Origin: Bacteroidales bacterium UBA1735
Lineage (GTDB): Bacteria > Bacteroidota > Bacteroidia > Bacteroidales > Paludibacteraceae
Direction of reading: 5' to 3'
DNA: 64,000 bases
Assembly: GCA_002315745.1 (NCBI GenBank)
Contig: DCID01000016.1
Location: forward strand, 18,402-82,401
Below, piece by piece: positions 18,447 through 28,300 of this stretch. Position 1 is the stretch's first letter; the number at the start of each line of letters is the position of its first letter. The translations under genes and the position numbers were made by a program. A model generated the notes under the pieces. The model searched no databases. It was not told where the DNA came from and worked only from the letters and a program-made list of their open reading frames with translations.

Positions 18447-20065
18447 TATTTAATATATTTGCGACCATTTTGGATCACAATACCCTTATAGCCTTCTCCA
18501 ACGGGTTGACCTAAGATATTGTACATTTGGTCATTATTTACCTTATTTTCGTACACATTCTCCACAGGTGTGGGATCAGCCTCCATCGCCATAGCACCTA
18601 CGCAAGTGACATTGGCGTCACGCTTATAGCCACGTTGATCCACCGATGCATCCACTTTCGTCCACTTGGGGCACAAAGCGTCTGCCAGTTCTTGGAGGTG
18701 AGCCACATTGTCACCATCTTGCATAGCGAGCGGCGCCATCGTCTTGGAGCAACCACCATTGTCTGTCATTTGAGGATCAGTACCGAGGTAATCTGCCATA
18801 TGTTGCACGGTCGTACCTTTAGGTGTAGTAGCCTTATCGGTGACCAACCAAGTATTAGACTGATCATTCTCTTCGACACCATTCTTATAGTAGAAGTAGG
18901 TACCCGTGATATTGTAGCCACCCGAGATGCAATTAGTACTTATACTATTGAGATTATCACTGGAGTAGAGCACAGCATATTGTTTGCTACCATTGTCATT
19001 GGGACCCAATACGATAGAGTTAGCGATGTTCACCAGACCATCCTTGTCGATGTGGAAGTTAGAACCATAGGTGTTAGGCGTTTCGCTCGTTTGGTCAATG
19101 GCACGAACTGCCATATTGTTCGCAATCGTGCAGGAAATGAAGGTAGCACCAGAGGAGTTAGCGTTTAAGCCACCACCGTCAGAGTAGCCCTTGCTGTTCG
19201 CAATCGTAGTGTTGATAGCGAAGAAAGGACCATAGGATATTTGTGCTCCGCCACCATAGAAGCCAGCCGAGTTCATATCGCTACCACCCATGTTATTACC
19301 ATTATAGAGGGCACAACGCTCCAACACGCAGTCAGGATTGATGGGGCGGGTAGCCTCGTTATTAATAAAGTACTGACGCATACGCAGCAAGCCACCACGG
19401 GTCATACTGGTACAGTCATGCAACTCGCAGTCGGTCATGTGCAGATAAGCACCTACGGAGGTCACGCATTGCGAACCACGACCATTAGGCGTCACGTGGT
19501 TATAGAATCGGCAGTTGCGCACAAAAGCCGTACCGCAGAGCACACGCAGAGCTGCACAGTTAGCCGTAGAGGTGAGCACATCGTTCGGAGAATCGACCTC
19601 ACCATCGTAATAGGTGCAAACCAAATCGCAACCGATAAGACGGAATACCAAACTATTGTGAGCCGTGTCTTTGGAATAGTCCACACGAATGAGTGCCTGT
19701 GCATCGCCCTTGTCAGGTATGCCATTACCATTGACATCACCGGAGAAAATAGTAGGCGTAGCCGATGGATAGTCAGGCAACTTAGTTACTTTACCAGTCG
19801 CCTTAGGATCAAAACCACCGATGAAAGTGATGCTTTTTGCCACCGTGAACATCTCGGACAATTGCGTAATCTTGATAGTACCACCTTTAAAATAGATGGT
19901 ATCCTTCAAACCAGATAGATTTTGACGTACCGTAGCAGGCGAGATAGCATTATCCCAACTGGTTGCACCTTTGGTCAGGGTAGATGCAGGATCACAATAA
20001 TAAGTTTTTGCCGAAGCAGACATAGCCATTGCGGCTAACAGGATGATTGATAAATTCTTTTTCAT
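18446..20065 (-). CDS. Secreted right-handed beta-helix protein (choice-of-anchor Q-like) with C-terminal tail
   Basis: 539 residues with signal peptide (MKKNLSIILLAAMAMSASA). The start YYCDPASTLTKGATSWDNA and the FIGGFDP segment match the opening of Bacteroidales parallel beta-helix proteins. Rungs of Cys/Asn/Gly-rich repeats span about residues 130-440 (FRLIGCDL, VRNCRFYN, MTDCELHDC). The C-terminus PVENVYENK ... YNILGQPV ... IVIQNGRKY resembles a short type IX-like sorting tail. It is the third gene after SusC and SusD, a position often used by surface glycan-binding proteins; binding is therefore a reasonable guess, but enzymatic activity is not excluded. Confidence 0.8.
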   Translation of the reverse strand: MKKNLSIILLAAMAMSASAKTYYCDPASTLTKGATSWDNAISPATVRQNLSGLKDTIYFKGGTIKITQLSEMFTVAKSITFIGGFDPKATGKVTKLPDYPSATPTIFSGDVNGNGIPDKGDAQALIRVDYSKDTAHNSLVFRLIGCDLVCTYYDGEVDSPNDVLTSTANCAALRVLCGTAFVRNCRFYNHVTPNGRGSQCVTSVGAYLHMTDCELHDCTSMTRGGLLRMRQYFINNEATRPINPDCVLERCALYNGNNMGGSDMNSAGFYGGGAQISYGPFFAINTTIANSKGYSDGGGLNANSSGATFISCTIANNMAVRAIDQTSETPNTYGSNFHIDKDGLVNIANSIVLGPNDNGSKQYAVLYSSDNLNSISTNCISGGYNITGTYFYYKNGVEENDQSNTWLVTDKATTPKGTTVQHMADYLGTDPQMTDNGGCSKTMAPLAMQDGDNVAHLQELADALCPKWTKVDASVDQRGYKRDANVTCVGAMAMEADPTPVENVYENKVNNDQMYNILGQPVGEGYKGIVIQNGRKYIK

Positions 20066-20105
20066 ATTCGTAATATTTTAATTGGGTTTATATATGTATT
20101 TATAG

Positions 20106-21917
20106 TTATTGTTTCACTCCCCAACCTGGGTTCTGAGTGAGAGCGCCTTTACTGAGCACAATCTCTTGTGTAGGTAGAGGATAGAGGTAATCGCGATCCT
20201 CTCTCCATTTTCGGCCGGCAGTAATGTTATCCGGTGTTCCATCTGCTAAGATAAAACCGGATTTAAACTTATTATCGACAACCTTATTGAGTTGCAGATC
20301 GACATTTGCTTCGTAGAAGGTGATACCAAAATCGAAAGGATAATCATTGATCCAGATACACATATCGTTTTCACCATCGCCGTCCATATCCATGTAGCCC
20401 GACTCATCATCTTCGTTTTTAGTAACAGCCGGTACCGAGAAACCATAGTATGGGTTCTCAAAGGCTTTACCCTCTTTCCAACGTATCAGATCCCAATAGC
20501 GATGTCCTTCGAGCACGAGTTCGATGGCGCGTTCACGACGGATCTCGAGGATGAGTCCTTTATTACCACCTTGATCAACATTAGGATAGAGGCTCTCCAT
20601 ATAAGGACAGGGGTTAGCGTTTGCTGCCGCAGCATCCAAGAGCACTGGCATACCTACACGGTTACGTAGCACATTGATAGCGTTCTCTATATCTTTACCG
20701 GACTCGCCTAACTCTGCTTTCGCTTCGGCATAGTTGAGATAGATCTCCGCCAAACGGAAGATAGGCATATCGTTCTCAGAGTTGTTGTAATTATCGTGTA
20801 TCTCCTCGGTCACATACTTGATGAGTTGATAACCAGTAATGGAGATGGTAGGATTATAGAACTCCTGTTCGGTCTTGCCCAAACGGATATAGTGTCCAGG
20901 GCGGAACATGGTCTGTTCCATACGTGGGTCACGACCAGTCATTTCCTCACCCATGGCGATGGTGTCATATCCCTCCCGATCGGTGTAACGGGAGCCATCG
21001 GTACAGAGATACTGGTTAACCAAGCGCTTTGTAAATCCAGGACGTCCCGTAGATAAGGAGGTGGTGTAACTGGAAGCATTATGCTTGAGACCCATGGATC
21101 CATCGTAGCCACGTGCCATAATCATCTCGGGACAAGCACGCAGATCGTTCATCCGGAACATATCCAAATAGGGTTGCGTACCCGCATCGTAAAGGCTATA
21201 GCCACCTTCGTCTATAAGACGCTGAGAGATGGCAGCTGCTTGTTGTAGATAATCGCGCCAGTCCACACCTTTTACGTTATGATACTTACAGAACGTACCC
21301 TCAAAGAGGCAAACACGAGATTTGAGTGCCATCGCCGTATAACGGTTGACTTGGTATGCAGTAGGTTTCTCGGCAGGCATCAAGGCAATAGCGCTATCTA
21401 AGTCTTTGATGACATATTGGATAACCGTATCACGGTTGTCACGCGGCTTGTAGAGCGCACTATCCGAACTACCTAATGGCTTATCTAACCAAGGTACATC
21501 ACCGAAACGACGCACTTTGTCGAAATAGAAATACGCACGGAAGAATAGAGCTAAACCTGTGTATTTATCACGAGCCGCTTTGTCCGTACATTGATTCACA
21601 TGCTCCAGGAAATAGTTGATATGACGCAGCGTACCCCATGTCCAAGAAGACGAACTAGCATTGGCAGGGATAGTACGATTACCCGTAGCCTCATCGGCTA
21701 AGGCAGTGAGCGCCAAGAAATCACTGGTCTCTTGGTAGCACGAACTAGCCCCAGGCATGATGGTATAGAACTGGTTGGTGTATTGCTGAAGTTGTTCTTC
21801 GTTTTGGAAGTAGTACTTCGCACTCACCGCATCTTGCGGATACTTCTCCAACTCGTTACATGCTACACAGAGCATCAACGGAAGAATATAAATAAATAAC
21901 CTTTTCATAATTTTCAA
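20106..21917 (-). CDS. SusD/RagB-family outer-membrane glycan-binding lipoprotein
   Basis: 603 residues. A lipoprotein signal ends in LMLCVAC with the lipidated Cys at residue 20. The mature part shows SusD hallmarks: EKYPQDAVSAKYYFQNEEQL near the N-terminus, FRAYFYFDKVRRFGDVPW (TPR region), IFRLAEIYLNYAEAKAELG, and RRERAIELVLEGHRYWDLIRW near the C-terminus. It forms the lid over the SusC channel and selects the substrate. It directly follows the SusC gene (24-bp gap). Confidence 0.96.
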   Translation of the reverse strand: MKIMKRLFIYILPLMLCVACNELEKYPQDAVSAKYYFQNEEQLQQYTNQFYTIMPGASSCYQETSDFLALTALADEATGNRTIPANASSSSWTWGTLRHINYFLEHVNQCTDKAARDKYTGLALFFRAYFYFDKVRRFGDVPWLDKPLGSSDSALYKPRDNRDTVIQYVIKDLDSAIALMPAEKPTAYQVNRYTAMALKSRVCLFEGTFCKYHNVKGVDWRDYLQQAAAISQRLIDEGGYSLYDAGTQPYLDMFRMNDLRACPEMIMARGYDGSMGLKHNASSYTTSLSTGRPGFTKRLVNQYLCTDGSRYTDREGYDTIAMGEEMTGRDPRMEQTMFRPGHYIRLGKTEQEFYNPTISITGYQLIKYVTEEIHDNYNNSENDMPIFRLAEIYLNYAEAKAELGESGKDIENAINVLRNRVGMPVLLDAAAANANPCPYMESLYPNVDQGGNKGLILEIRRERAIELVLEGHRYWDLIRWKEGKAFENPYYGFSVPAVTKNEDDESGYMDMDGDGENDMCIWINDYPFDFGITFYEANVDLQLNKVVDNKFKSGFILADGTPDNITAGRKWREDRDYLYPLPTQEIVLSKGALTQNPGWGVKQ

Positions 21918-21941
21918 ATTTTTATATTTTCAAATTTATCA

Positions 21942-24900
21942 TTAGAATACTATATTCATACCAATGGACATCACACGAGAGAAGTTATAGGCTTGTCCGC
22001 TACCTTTACTATAAGTACTGGTAGAAGTTGCTTGTTCAGGGTCAATATACTTGGTATGCTTCATCAGCGGTGACACATAGAACAAGTTCTCACCCGAGAA
22101 ATAAACACGCAAACTTTGTACGACCTTGTTTTGTGGAATAGGTACCGTATAACCGATGGTTAAGTTCTTTAGACGGAAGTATGCTACGTTCTGTAAGTAG
22201 CGGTCGTTGACTACGCCTAAAGGTCCGTTGGACATCAATGATATATATCCACGAGGACGTGGGAAATAGGCATCCGTATTGGTCTCTGACCATACGTCAT
22301 CCATGAAGTTGGATGGAATGAACGAGCAATAAGGACGGTTATATGGTCCCCAGAATGCCTCGGACTCATTGGTCGGATACCAGTCTTGGTGACCGATACC
22401 TTGGAAGAATGCGGAGAAGTCCACACCATACCAGTTAAAGCCTAACTTGAAGTTATAACTATAACGTGGGAGGGAGTTACCAATCACTTTCAGGTCACCA
22501 TGATCATCCAGTGTAGAAGAACCAGGATTGATCGAATTATCACCATCGAGGTCCACAAACTTCATATCACCCGCACGCCATCCGGGTTCACCGGTGGAGT
22601 TCACTACGCGCTGATCCACATAGGATGTCTCCATAGTGGACTGATAGAGAGCAGCCTCTTTATCCGAAGTGAAGAGTCCATCGACGGTATAACCCCATAT
22701 CTCACCGAGTGTTTGACCCTCATAGTAATAGTTGGTATTGTCATTGGGGTTGGTATCCAATATCTTAGTGGGGTTATTGAAGCGAGTCACTTTGGTGGTG
22801 TAGTCACCTATACCGAAGCTAACGCTGTACTCAAATGGTTTACCACAAGCCATAAAATGGTCATTCCACGAGATAGCCAATTCCCAACCCATCGTGCGCA
22901 TATCGGAACTATTCGATTTAGGTACGGATGCACCATAGGTAGCAGGCAGTGGCATACCGGTTACGAGCATGTTCTTCGTATCACGGATATAACCATCTAT
23001 GGTAAAGTTCAAACGATTGCGGAACAATCCAAAATCCCAACCGAGGTCATAGGTCGTAGTGGTCTCCCATGTCAAGTCCGAAGACTTCGGATCGTCCTCA
23101 CGGGCATAGTATGAATAACTATCATCTAACTTATAACTCAACGATTGATTCAGATTCATCATCTCAATATATGTATAGTAGTCGGAGATGTTCTGGTTAC
23201 CTAATGAACCCGCGGAGAAACGCAGTTTATTGTTTGTCCACACATTGGACACTGGCTCCCACCAACGCTCTTCACTCATACGCCATCCGACAGATCCACT
23301 GGGGAAGAAACCCCAACGGTGATCTTTGGCAAAACGGGAAGAACCATCACCGCGAGCGGAGAACTCTAACAAGTAACGTCCCTTGTAGTCATAGTTAATA
23401 CGACCGAAGAAACCGAGAGTGGACCATTCGCCAATACTACCGCTCGAAATAGTCACATCACCCGAAGCGAGGTCGAAAGCGGAAAGATCTTGGGATGCTA
23501 AGTCCTGCTTACGCATCTTCATATTATCCTCACGATAGGCTTCAAACTGTGTACCAAGCAGGACGGTGAGGTGGTGATCTTTATCGAACGTATCCTCATA
23601 GGTTGCATACGCGTTGAGAGAATGGTCATTGACCCGATAATGTTGCTCCTGATACCAATCTTCCCAGTTACCAGTAGTTAGCCACGCCGTCGTACCTGGT
23701 TTGGTCGAATAAGGCACATTGACCTGACGGTTCTTATACTGACGATAGCGGAACTTATAGGTATAATCGACTGAGATAATAAGTTGCTTAATCGGCTGGA
23801 TATCGAATCGGTTTGTCGTACGAAACTCACGCTCCGTATTGCTATTGGTCGTTTTCCCATAGATAAGGGTAGCCGTTTGACCATCCGCTACAGTAGCCGA
23901 CGAGTTAGAGTTGTTATTGATATAAACAATCGACCCATCGGGGTTAGTGGGCAGTACATTGGCAAGCGCATGTAAGTTGACGCCACGCAACATAGCACCC
24001 ACACTGCTATTACCGGGATAATCGCGCTTGGAATAGAAATAGGAGGTGTTGTTCGAGAACGACAACCATTGGTTAATCTTCGCATTGACTTTGGTACGGA
24101 TAGACATGTTATCATACGGGTCATTCTGGAGGTTTAGAATACCATCTTGGTGGTAGTAACGACCAGACACATAGAAGTTTATCTTCTCAGTACCGCCTTG
24201 GATAGTAAGGTTATGCTCGTGTTGGATACGGCTCTTCTTAAAGAGGTAGTTGTACCAGTCGAAGTTACCTAAGTACTTGTATGTACCATCACTATTGTAC
24301 ATGACCCAAGGACGCTCAGGATTCTCCTCCGTATCGTTACGACGATCATAGAGGAGCTGCATATCCTCCTCCGTGAAGGATGTGTAGTTAACGCCTTGAT
24401 AGGAATGCATGAATAGGTCATTGATACGAACGCTCTCGTAACCGGTAGTGATATAGTCGGTAGAGGTAGTGTTCTGCGCCCAACCTACTCGACCATCGTA
24501 GGAGACATTGATCTTGCCTTCCTTACCATTCTTAGTAGTAATAAGGATCACACCCGCGCTCGCACGCGCACCATAGACAGCAGCTGCTGACGCATCTTTC
24601 AAGATAGATACGGACTCAATATCGTTCGCATTCAATCGCGACAGACTGCTCTCCACTCCATCCACGAGAACGAGAGGCTGTGCGCCGGAGGTGAGGGAGC
24701 TGGCACCACGAATGTTAATGGAGTAACCCGAGGTAGGATCACCACTGTTGGACACGATGTTCAACGACGGGTCAGCACCTTGGAGGGCTTGTACTGCCGA
24801 AGGAACGGGACGGGCATTAACCGTCTTTTCGTCGATAGTAGCTACGGCACCCGTCAGGTTCACTTTCTTCTGAGTACCATAACCCACGACTACGACTTCG

Positions 24901-25199
24901 TCGAGCACTTCGGTGTCCTCTTGGAGCGTCACTTTCATGTCTGATCCAGCGTCCACTTCGACCGATTTGTAGCCAATGAACGAGATTTGTAACTTACTGC
25001 CCTTAGGGGCTTCCAGTTCGAAATTGCCGTCGAAGTCGGTGACTGTACCAGTCGTGGTGCCCACCACAACTACGGAGGCACCAATAACCGTCTCACCAGT
25101 AGCATCCACGACGATTCCCTTCACCTTCTCCATTTGCTGGGCAAATGCCAAGGTGGATAGTAGCATCAATCCTACTAATAAAATTGGTTTAAGTTTCAT
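21942..25199 (-). CDS. SusC/RagA-family TonB-linked outer-membrane transporter
   Basis: 1085 residues with signal peptide MKLKPILLVGLMLLSTLAFA. Residues about 24-95 are a carboxypeptidase-regulatory-like domain (VKGIVVDATGETVIGASV), followed by the SusC motif EVVVVGYGTQKK (about 96-107), the plug domain (VLVDGVESSLSRLNANDIES) and a 22-strand barrel ending in Phe. It imports oligosaccharides with SusD using TonB energy. It begins 32 bp after the small ORF at 25232-25354, and no promoter was seen in that gap, so transcription probably enters from the giant gene upstream. Confidence 0.97.
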   Translation of the reverse strand: MKLKPILLVGLMLLSTLAFAQQMEKVKGIVVDATGETVIGASVVVVGTTTGTVTDFDGNFELEAPKGSKLQISFIGYKSVEVDAGSDMKVTLQEDTEVLDEVVVVGYGTQKKVNLTGAVATIDEKTVNARPVPSAVQALQGADPSLNIVSNSGDPTSGYSINIRGASSLTSGAQPLVLVDGVESSLSRLNANDIESVSILKDASAAAVYGARASAGVILITTKNGKEGKINVSYDGRVGWAQNTTSTDYITTGYESVRINDLFMHSYQGVNYTSFTEEDMQLLYDRRNDTEENPERPWVMYNSDGTYKYLGNFDWYNYLFKKSRIQHEHNLTIQGGTEKINFYVSGRYYHQDGILNLQNDPYDNMSIRTKVNAKINQWLSFSNNTSYFYSKRDYPGNSSVGAMLRGVNLHALANVLPTNPDGSIVYINNNSNSSATVADGQTATLIYGKTTNSNTEREFRTTNRFDIQPIKQLIISVDYTYKFRYRQYKNRQVNVPYSTKPGTTAWLTTGNWEDWYQEQHYRVNDHSLNAYATYEDTFDKDHHLTVLLGTQFEAYREDNMKMRKQDLASQDLSAFDLASGDVTISSGSIGEWSTLGFFGRINYDYKGRYLLEFSARGDGSSRFAKDHRWGFFPSGSVGWRMSEERWWEPVSNVWTNNKLRFSAGSLGNQNISDYYTYIEMMNLNQSLSYKLDDSYSYYAREDDPKSSDLTWETTTTYDLGWDFGLFRNRLNFTIDGYIRDTKNMLVTGMPLPATYGASVPKSNSSDMRTMGWELAISWNDHFMACGKPFEYSVSFGIGDYTTKVTRFNNPTKILDTNPNDNTNYYYEGQTLGEIWGYTVDGLFTSDKEAALYQSTMETSYVDQRVVNSTGEPGWRAGDMKFVDLDGDNSINPGSSTLDDHGDLKVIGNSLPRYSYNFKLGFNWYGVDFSAFFQGIGHQDWYPTNESEAFWGPYNRPYCSFIPSNFMDDVWSETNTDAYFPRPRGYISLMSNGPLGVVNDRYLQNVAYFRLKNLTIGYTVPIPQNKVVQSLRVYFSGENLFYVSPLMKHTKYIDPEQATSTSTYSKGSGQAYNFSRVMSIGMNIVF

Positions 25200-25231
25200 A
25201 ATGATTTATCATTAAGTATGTAATTAATACA

Positions 25232-25354
25232 TTATTCTTGTTTATAACGCTCAGGTGCTGTCTCTGGAGCAGTACCTGAACCCAATAACATAACATTGGA
25301 AACAGATAGATAAACTACTGTTTTTACTTGTGGTCTTCTATACGTTTTTTTCAT
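25232..25354 (-). CDS. Small 40-residue protein between the giant gene and SusC
   Basis: ATG at 25354, stop at 25232-25234. The protein begins MKKTYRRPQVKTVVYLSVSN and continues VMLLGSGTAPETAPERYKQE. It starts 7 bp after the stop of the giant gene and ends 32 bp before SusC. The pattern MKKTYxxPxxxVVxL...MLxGSG resembles small Bacteroidales proteins of unknown function that I recognise only by pattern. There is no clear signal peptide, although residues 11-27 are moderately hydrophobic. Function unknown; a peptide precursor, a coupling ORF or a leader is possible. Confidence 0.6.
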   Translation of the reverse strand: MKKTYRRPQVKTVVYLSVSNVMLLGSGTAPETAPERYKQE

Positions 25355-25361
25355 ATTGGAA

Positions 25362-28300
25362 TTATTTAATTATTTTACCTTGCGCATTAAATACTTTACC
25401 TTCACGAACAATGTAGAGTACATCGTTTAAGATAAACTTCTGAACATCGTCACCATTGCCCCATACCTTTTCGACACCAGTCGGCGTATTATGAGCCTTC
25501 TTAATGACAATACCATAACCATTGGTGTTACCTTTAGCGAGTGCAACCTTAGCATCACCCATCGTGAGATCCCAGATAGGCGTACCATCCTTAGTGAGGA
25601 ATACTTGATAGCCCTCTACTTGCGCCACAGCGATGGTGTATTCACCTGTCTTAGGCGCATAGAGTAATACGGAGTACGATACTTCATCGTTTGCCATTGG
25701 CAGGTCGATTATACAGAGCTTGGTGTCGTATGCCTGACCGAAGATCTGCGGAACAGATGGTGTATTAGTCATCGACATCTTCGCGAGGTCACGACCAATC
25801 TGATAGTCGTTGGTAGCATCCTCGGTAGAAGATAGTAAGAGACGATCTGTATATTTCTCATTAGCCAATGTAACAGCCACTTCTTTGATTTCATTGCTCA
25901 TAGCACGAGCTGCCACAGAAGATGGAGCACTGGTTTCCAATTCAATCGAACCTTCTGCGGAAGCTTGATAGAAGAATGATGTACCTACAGAGAAGTGAGC
26001 GGCATCAGAAGGTGTTTTCTGCACGTATGTATAGGTACTTGGATCCAGCACTTGAACCGTTGCGTTGACATAGCGGTAGTTCAGTTGCGAGTTACCTATA
26101 CCATTCCATCCAGCGTCAGTGTCTTCGCCTAAGCCAGACTTTGCATACTGGTGAACAGGCAACGAGGTAGCAGGTTTCGTAAAGCCATCTCCATACATCT
26201 TCATACGGAAGGTTTCCACATCGCCATTGATGGTCATAATATAGAATGTACCTGGTTGCAAGATACCACGATATTTTGACCAACCGTATTTACCTTGAGC
26301 ACGTACATCGCCATGATAATCCATGATAGCATAATCCACTTCGTTTGCCAATTTACTGCCATCTGCTGCATTAAATATACCATTGATAGCATCTACAGGG
26401 AATGGAACGGTGAACGCATGCCATTGGTCAGCCACTGTCTTTCCTTCGGCGTGTTGATTGATTGTCAAATCAAAGTATGCAGCACCTGTGATGTGGAGTT
26501 GATCATCTCCAAGTTCTGCAATCTGACCCGAAGTACCCGTCGCACTCATCGTGGCACTGATGTAGAAGTTATTAATAGTAACGTATGATGCATTGATGAT
26601 GATTTGACTACCTTCCTTAGCATATACCGATCCTAATGGCGTATAGCCATCCACGTTGAGAGTACCTCCATTATTAATGGTTACGGTAGCATTCTCTGGC
26701 ATATCGTCCGTAGAAACTGTTTGACCACTATTAATTACAAAGGTATTTGGCATAATCTTCAAGGTATAGGTGGTATAGACACCCGGATTGGATGACCAAG
26801 CCGCCTTGATGGTTACACGACCGCTATCTGTTGCGGTTACCAAACCCGTAGTAGGATGAATGGATGCAAAGGTAACATCTTCCACGATTGAGTAGGTGAT
26901 AGCCGCCTCATCGTCACGGTTATCGATTTGCGGAGCCATTTGGAAGGTCTTATCGGTCTTCAAATTGAGTATAGCCTCCTTGGTCGTATAGAGCAGATAC
27001 GGCATCATGGAGATATGATTAATCTCTAATTGTGATCCCGATTCGCTATTCACCTCGATGGAGAACTTACCATTTTGCTTAACACCCGTCTTGGTATAGG
27101 TTCTTGGATACCAGCCACCCGTAGCGGCTAATTGTACCGTTTCAGATACCGTACCGACTTTGACATCGAACTTAACGGCTTGGTTACTATTGGAAGCGCA
27201 CCAGTCGAAGGATACCTCCTTCACACCACCTTCGTCGCTAACGGTTTCAATCTTTCCTAATTGATCTCCATTTCTAAGCATCGTGGATTGGTCATAACCG
27301 ATACGACGCAGTGAGTCGCGGTTGAATTGGGTAAAGTTCCAGTTATATACGCCATCTACACCTGCCACTTCCGTTGGTTCTGCACCTCCGTATGTAGCTA
27401 TGCAGTTGTCGAAGTCATCCACAATAGCGGTAGCGTCGGAATACAGGACATAGATCTTGGAGATAGCTACACCTGACCAACCCATAGTAGAATTAGCATA
27501 ACCCACACGTAACTTCAGCGAATTAGCATTCACATAAAGAATAGAGTCGGAAGCAATTTGATCTTTCTCAGGTATATTGCAGCCATCTGTACCCCAATAC
27601 TTGGTTAATACGTAACCTTCCTCAATAGGTGCATATGTAATCTTTACATAATGAATGGTCGTACCAGGACGTGCATTGATGTCGATGGAGCCAGTATGAC
27701 GGTAGCAGTTGAATCCAGTTGCAAAATACTTCAACGTATTTGTTGCATCCGCATGTATAGTAATCACATTATTAAGTGCAACATCTTTATAACATTGCTT
27801 TTCAGTCAAATTATGCTCCTTACCCAAATCAATAGCTTTCTTCGTCTCAGCAATTCCCTCCTGAGGAACGAAGTATTTCACTTCAATGCCCGTAATATGG
27901 ACATCCGCATTGGGCTTGGCTGCAGTCGAACCCGTGTAGAATACCAGTTTATTACCATCTACCTTATAGGTCGTACCACTTACATATTGGTTGGCCGCAG
28001 CGATGCTTTGACCATTAGTACCATAGTTATTGGTAATCACACCATTGTTGTTGGCCGTATAGGTAAACTTCACGGTTTGGATGATCACACCCGCTTTTGC
28101 ACGGATGGTAAACTGACCCTTGTTGGTAGCCTGGTAGAAACGTACACTCTTGTCACTGCTGCTATACTGTGAGTTGTTTTCAGCAGACGAAACGGAGATA
28201 ATATCATCTATCTTGAAATAGGTGCGGTATTGATTGTTCTGCCAACCACCAGCAGTAGCGATGGTAGCAATATTGCCCGTTACCGTTTCCGTACCAGGAA

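Noticed and set aside
16890..20000. Polysaccharide lyase assignment for the two beta-helix proteins
   Set aside because: Rungs are clear, but I could not recognise catalytic residues of PL1, PL6 or PL9.
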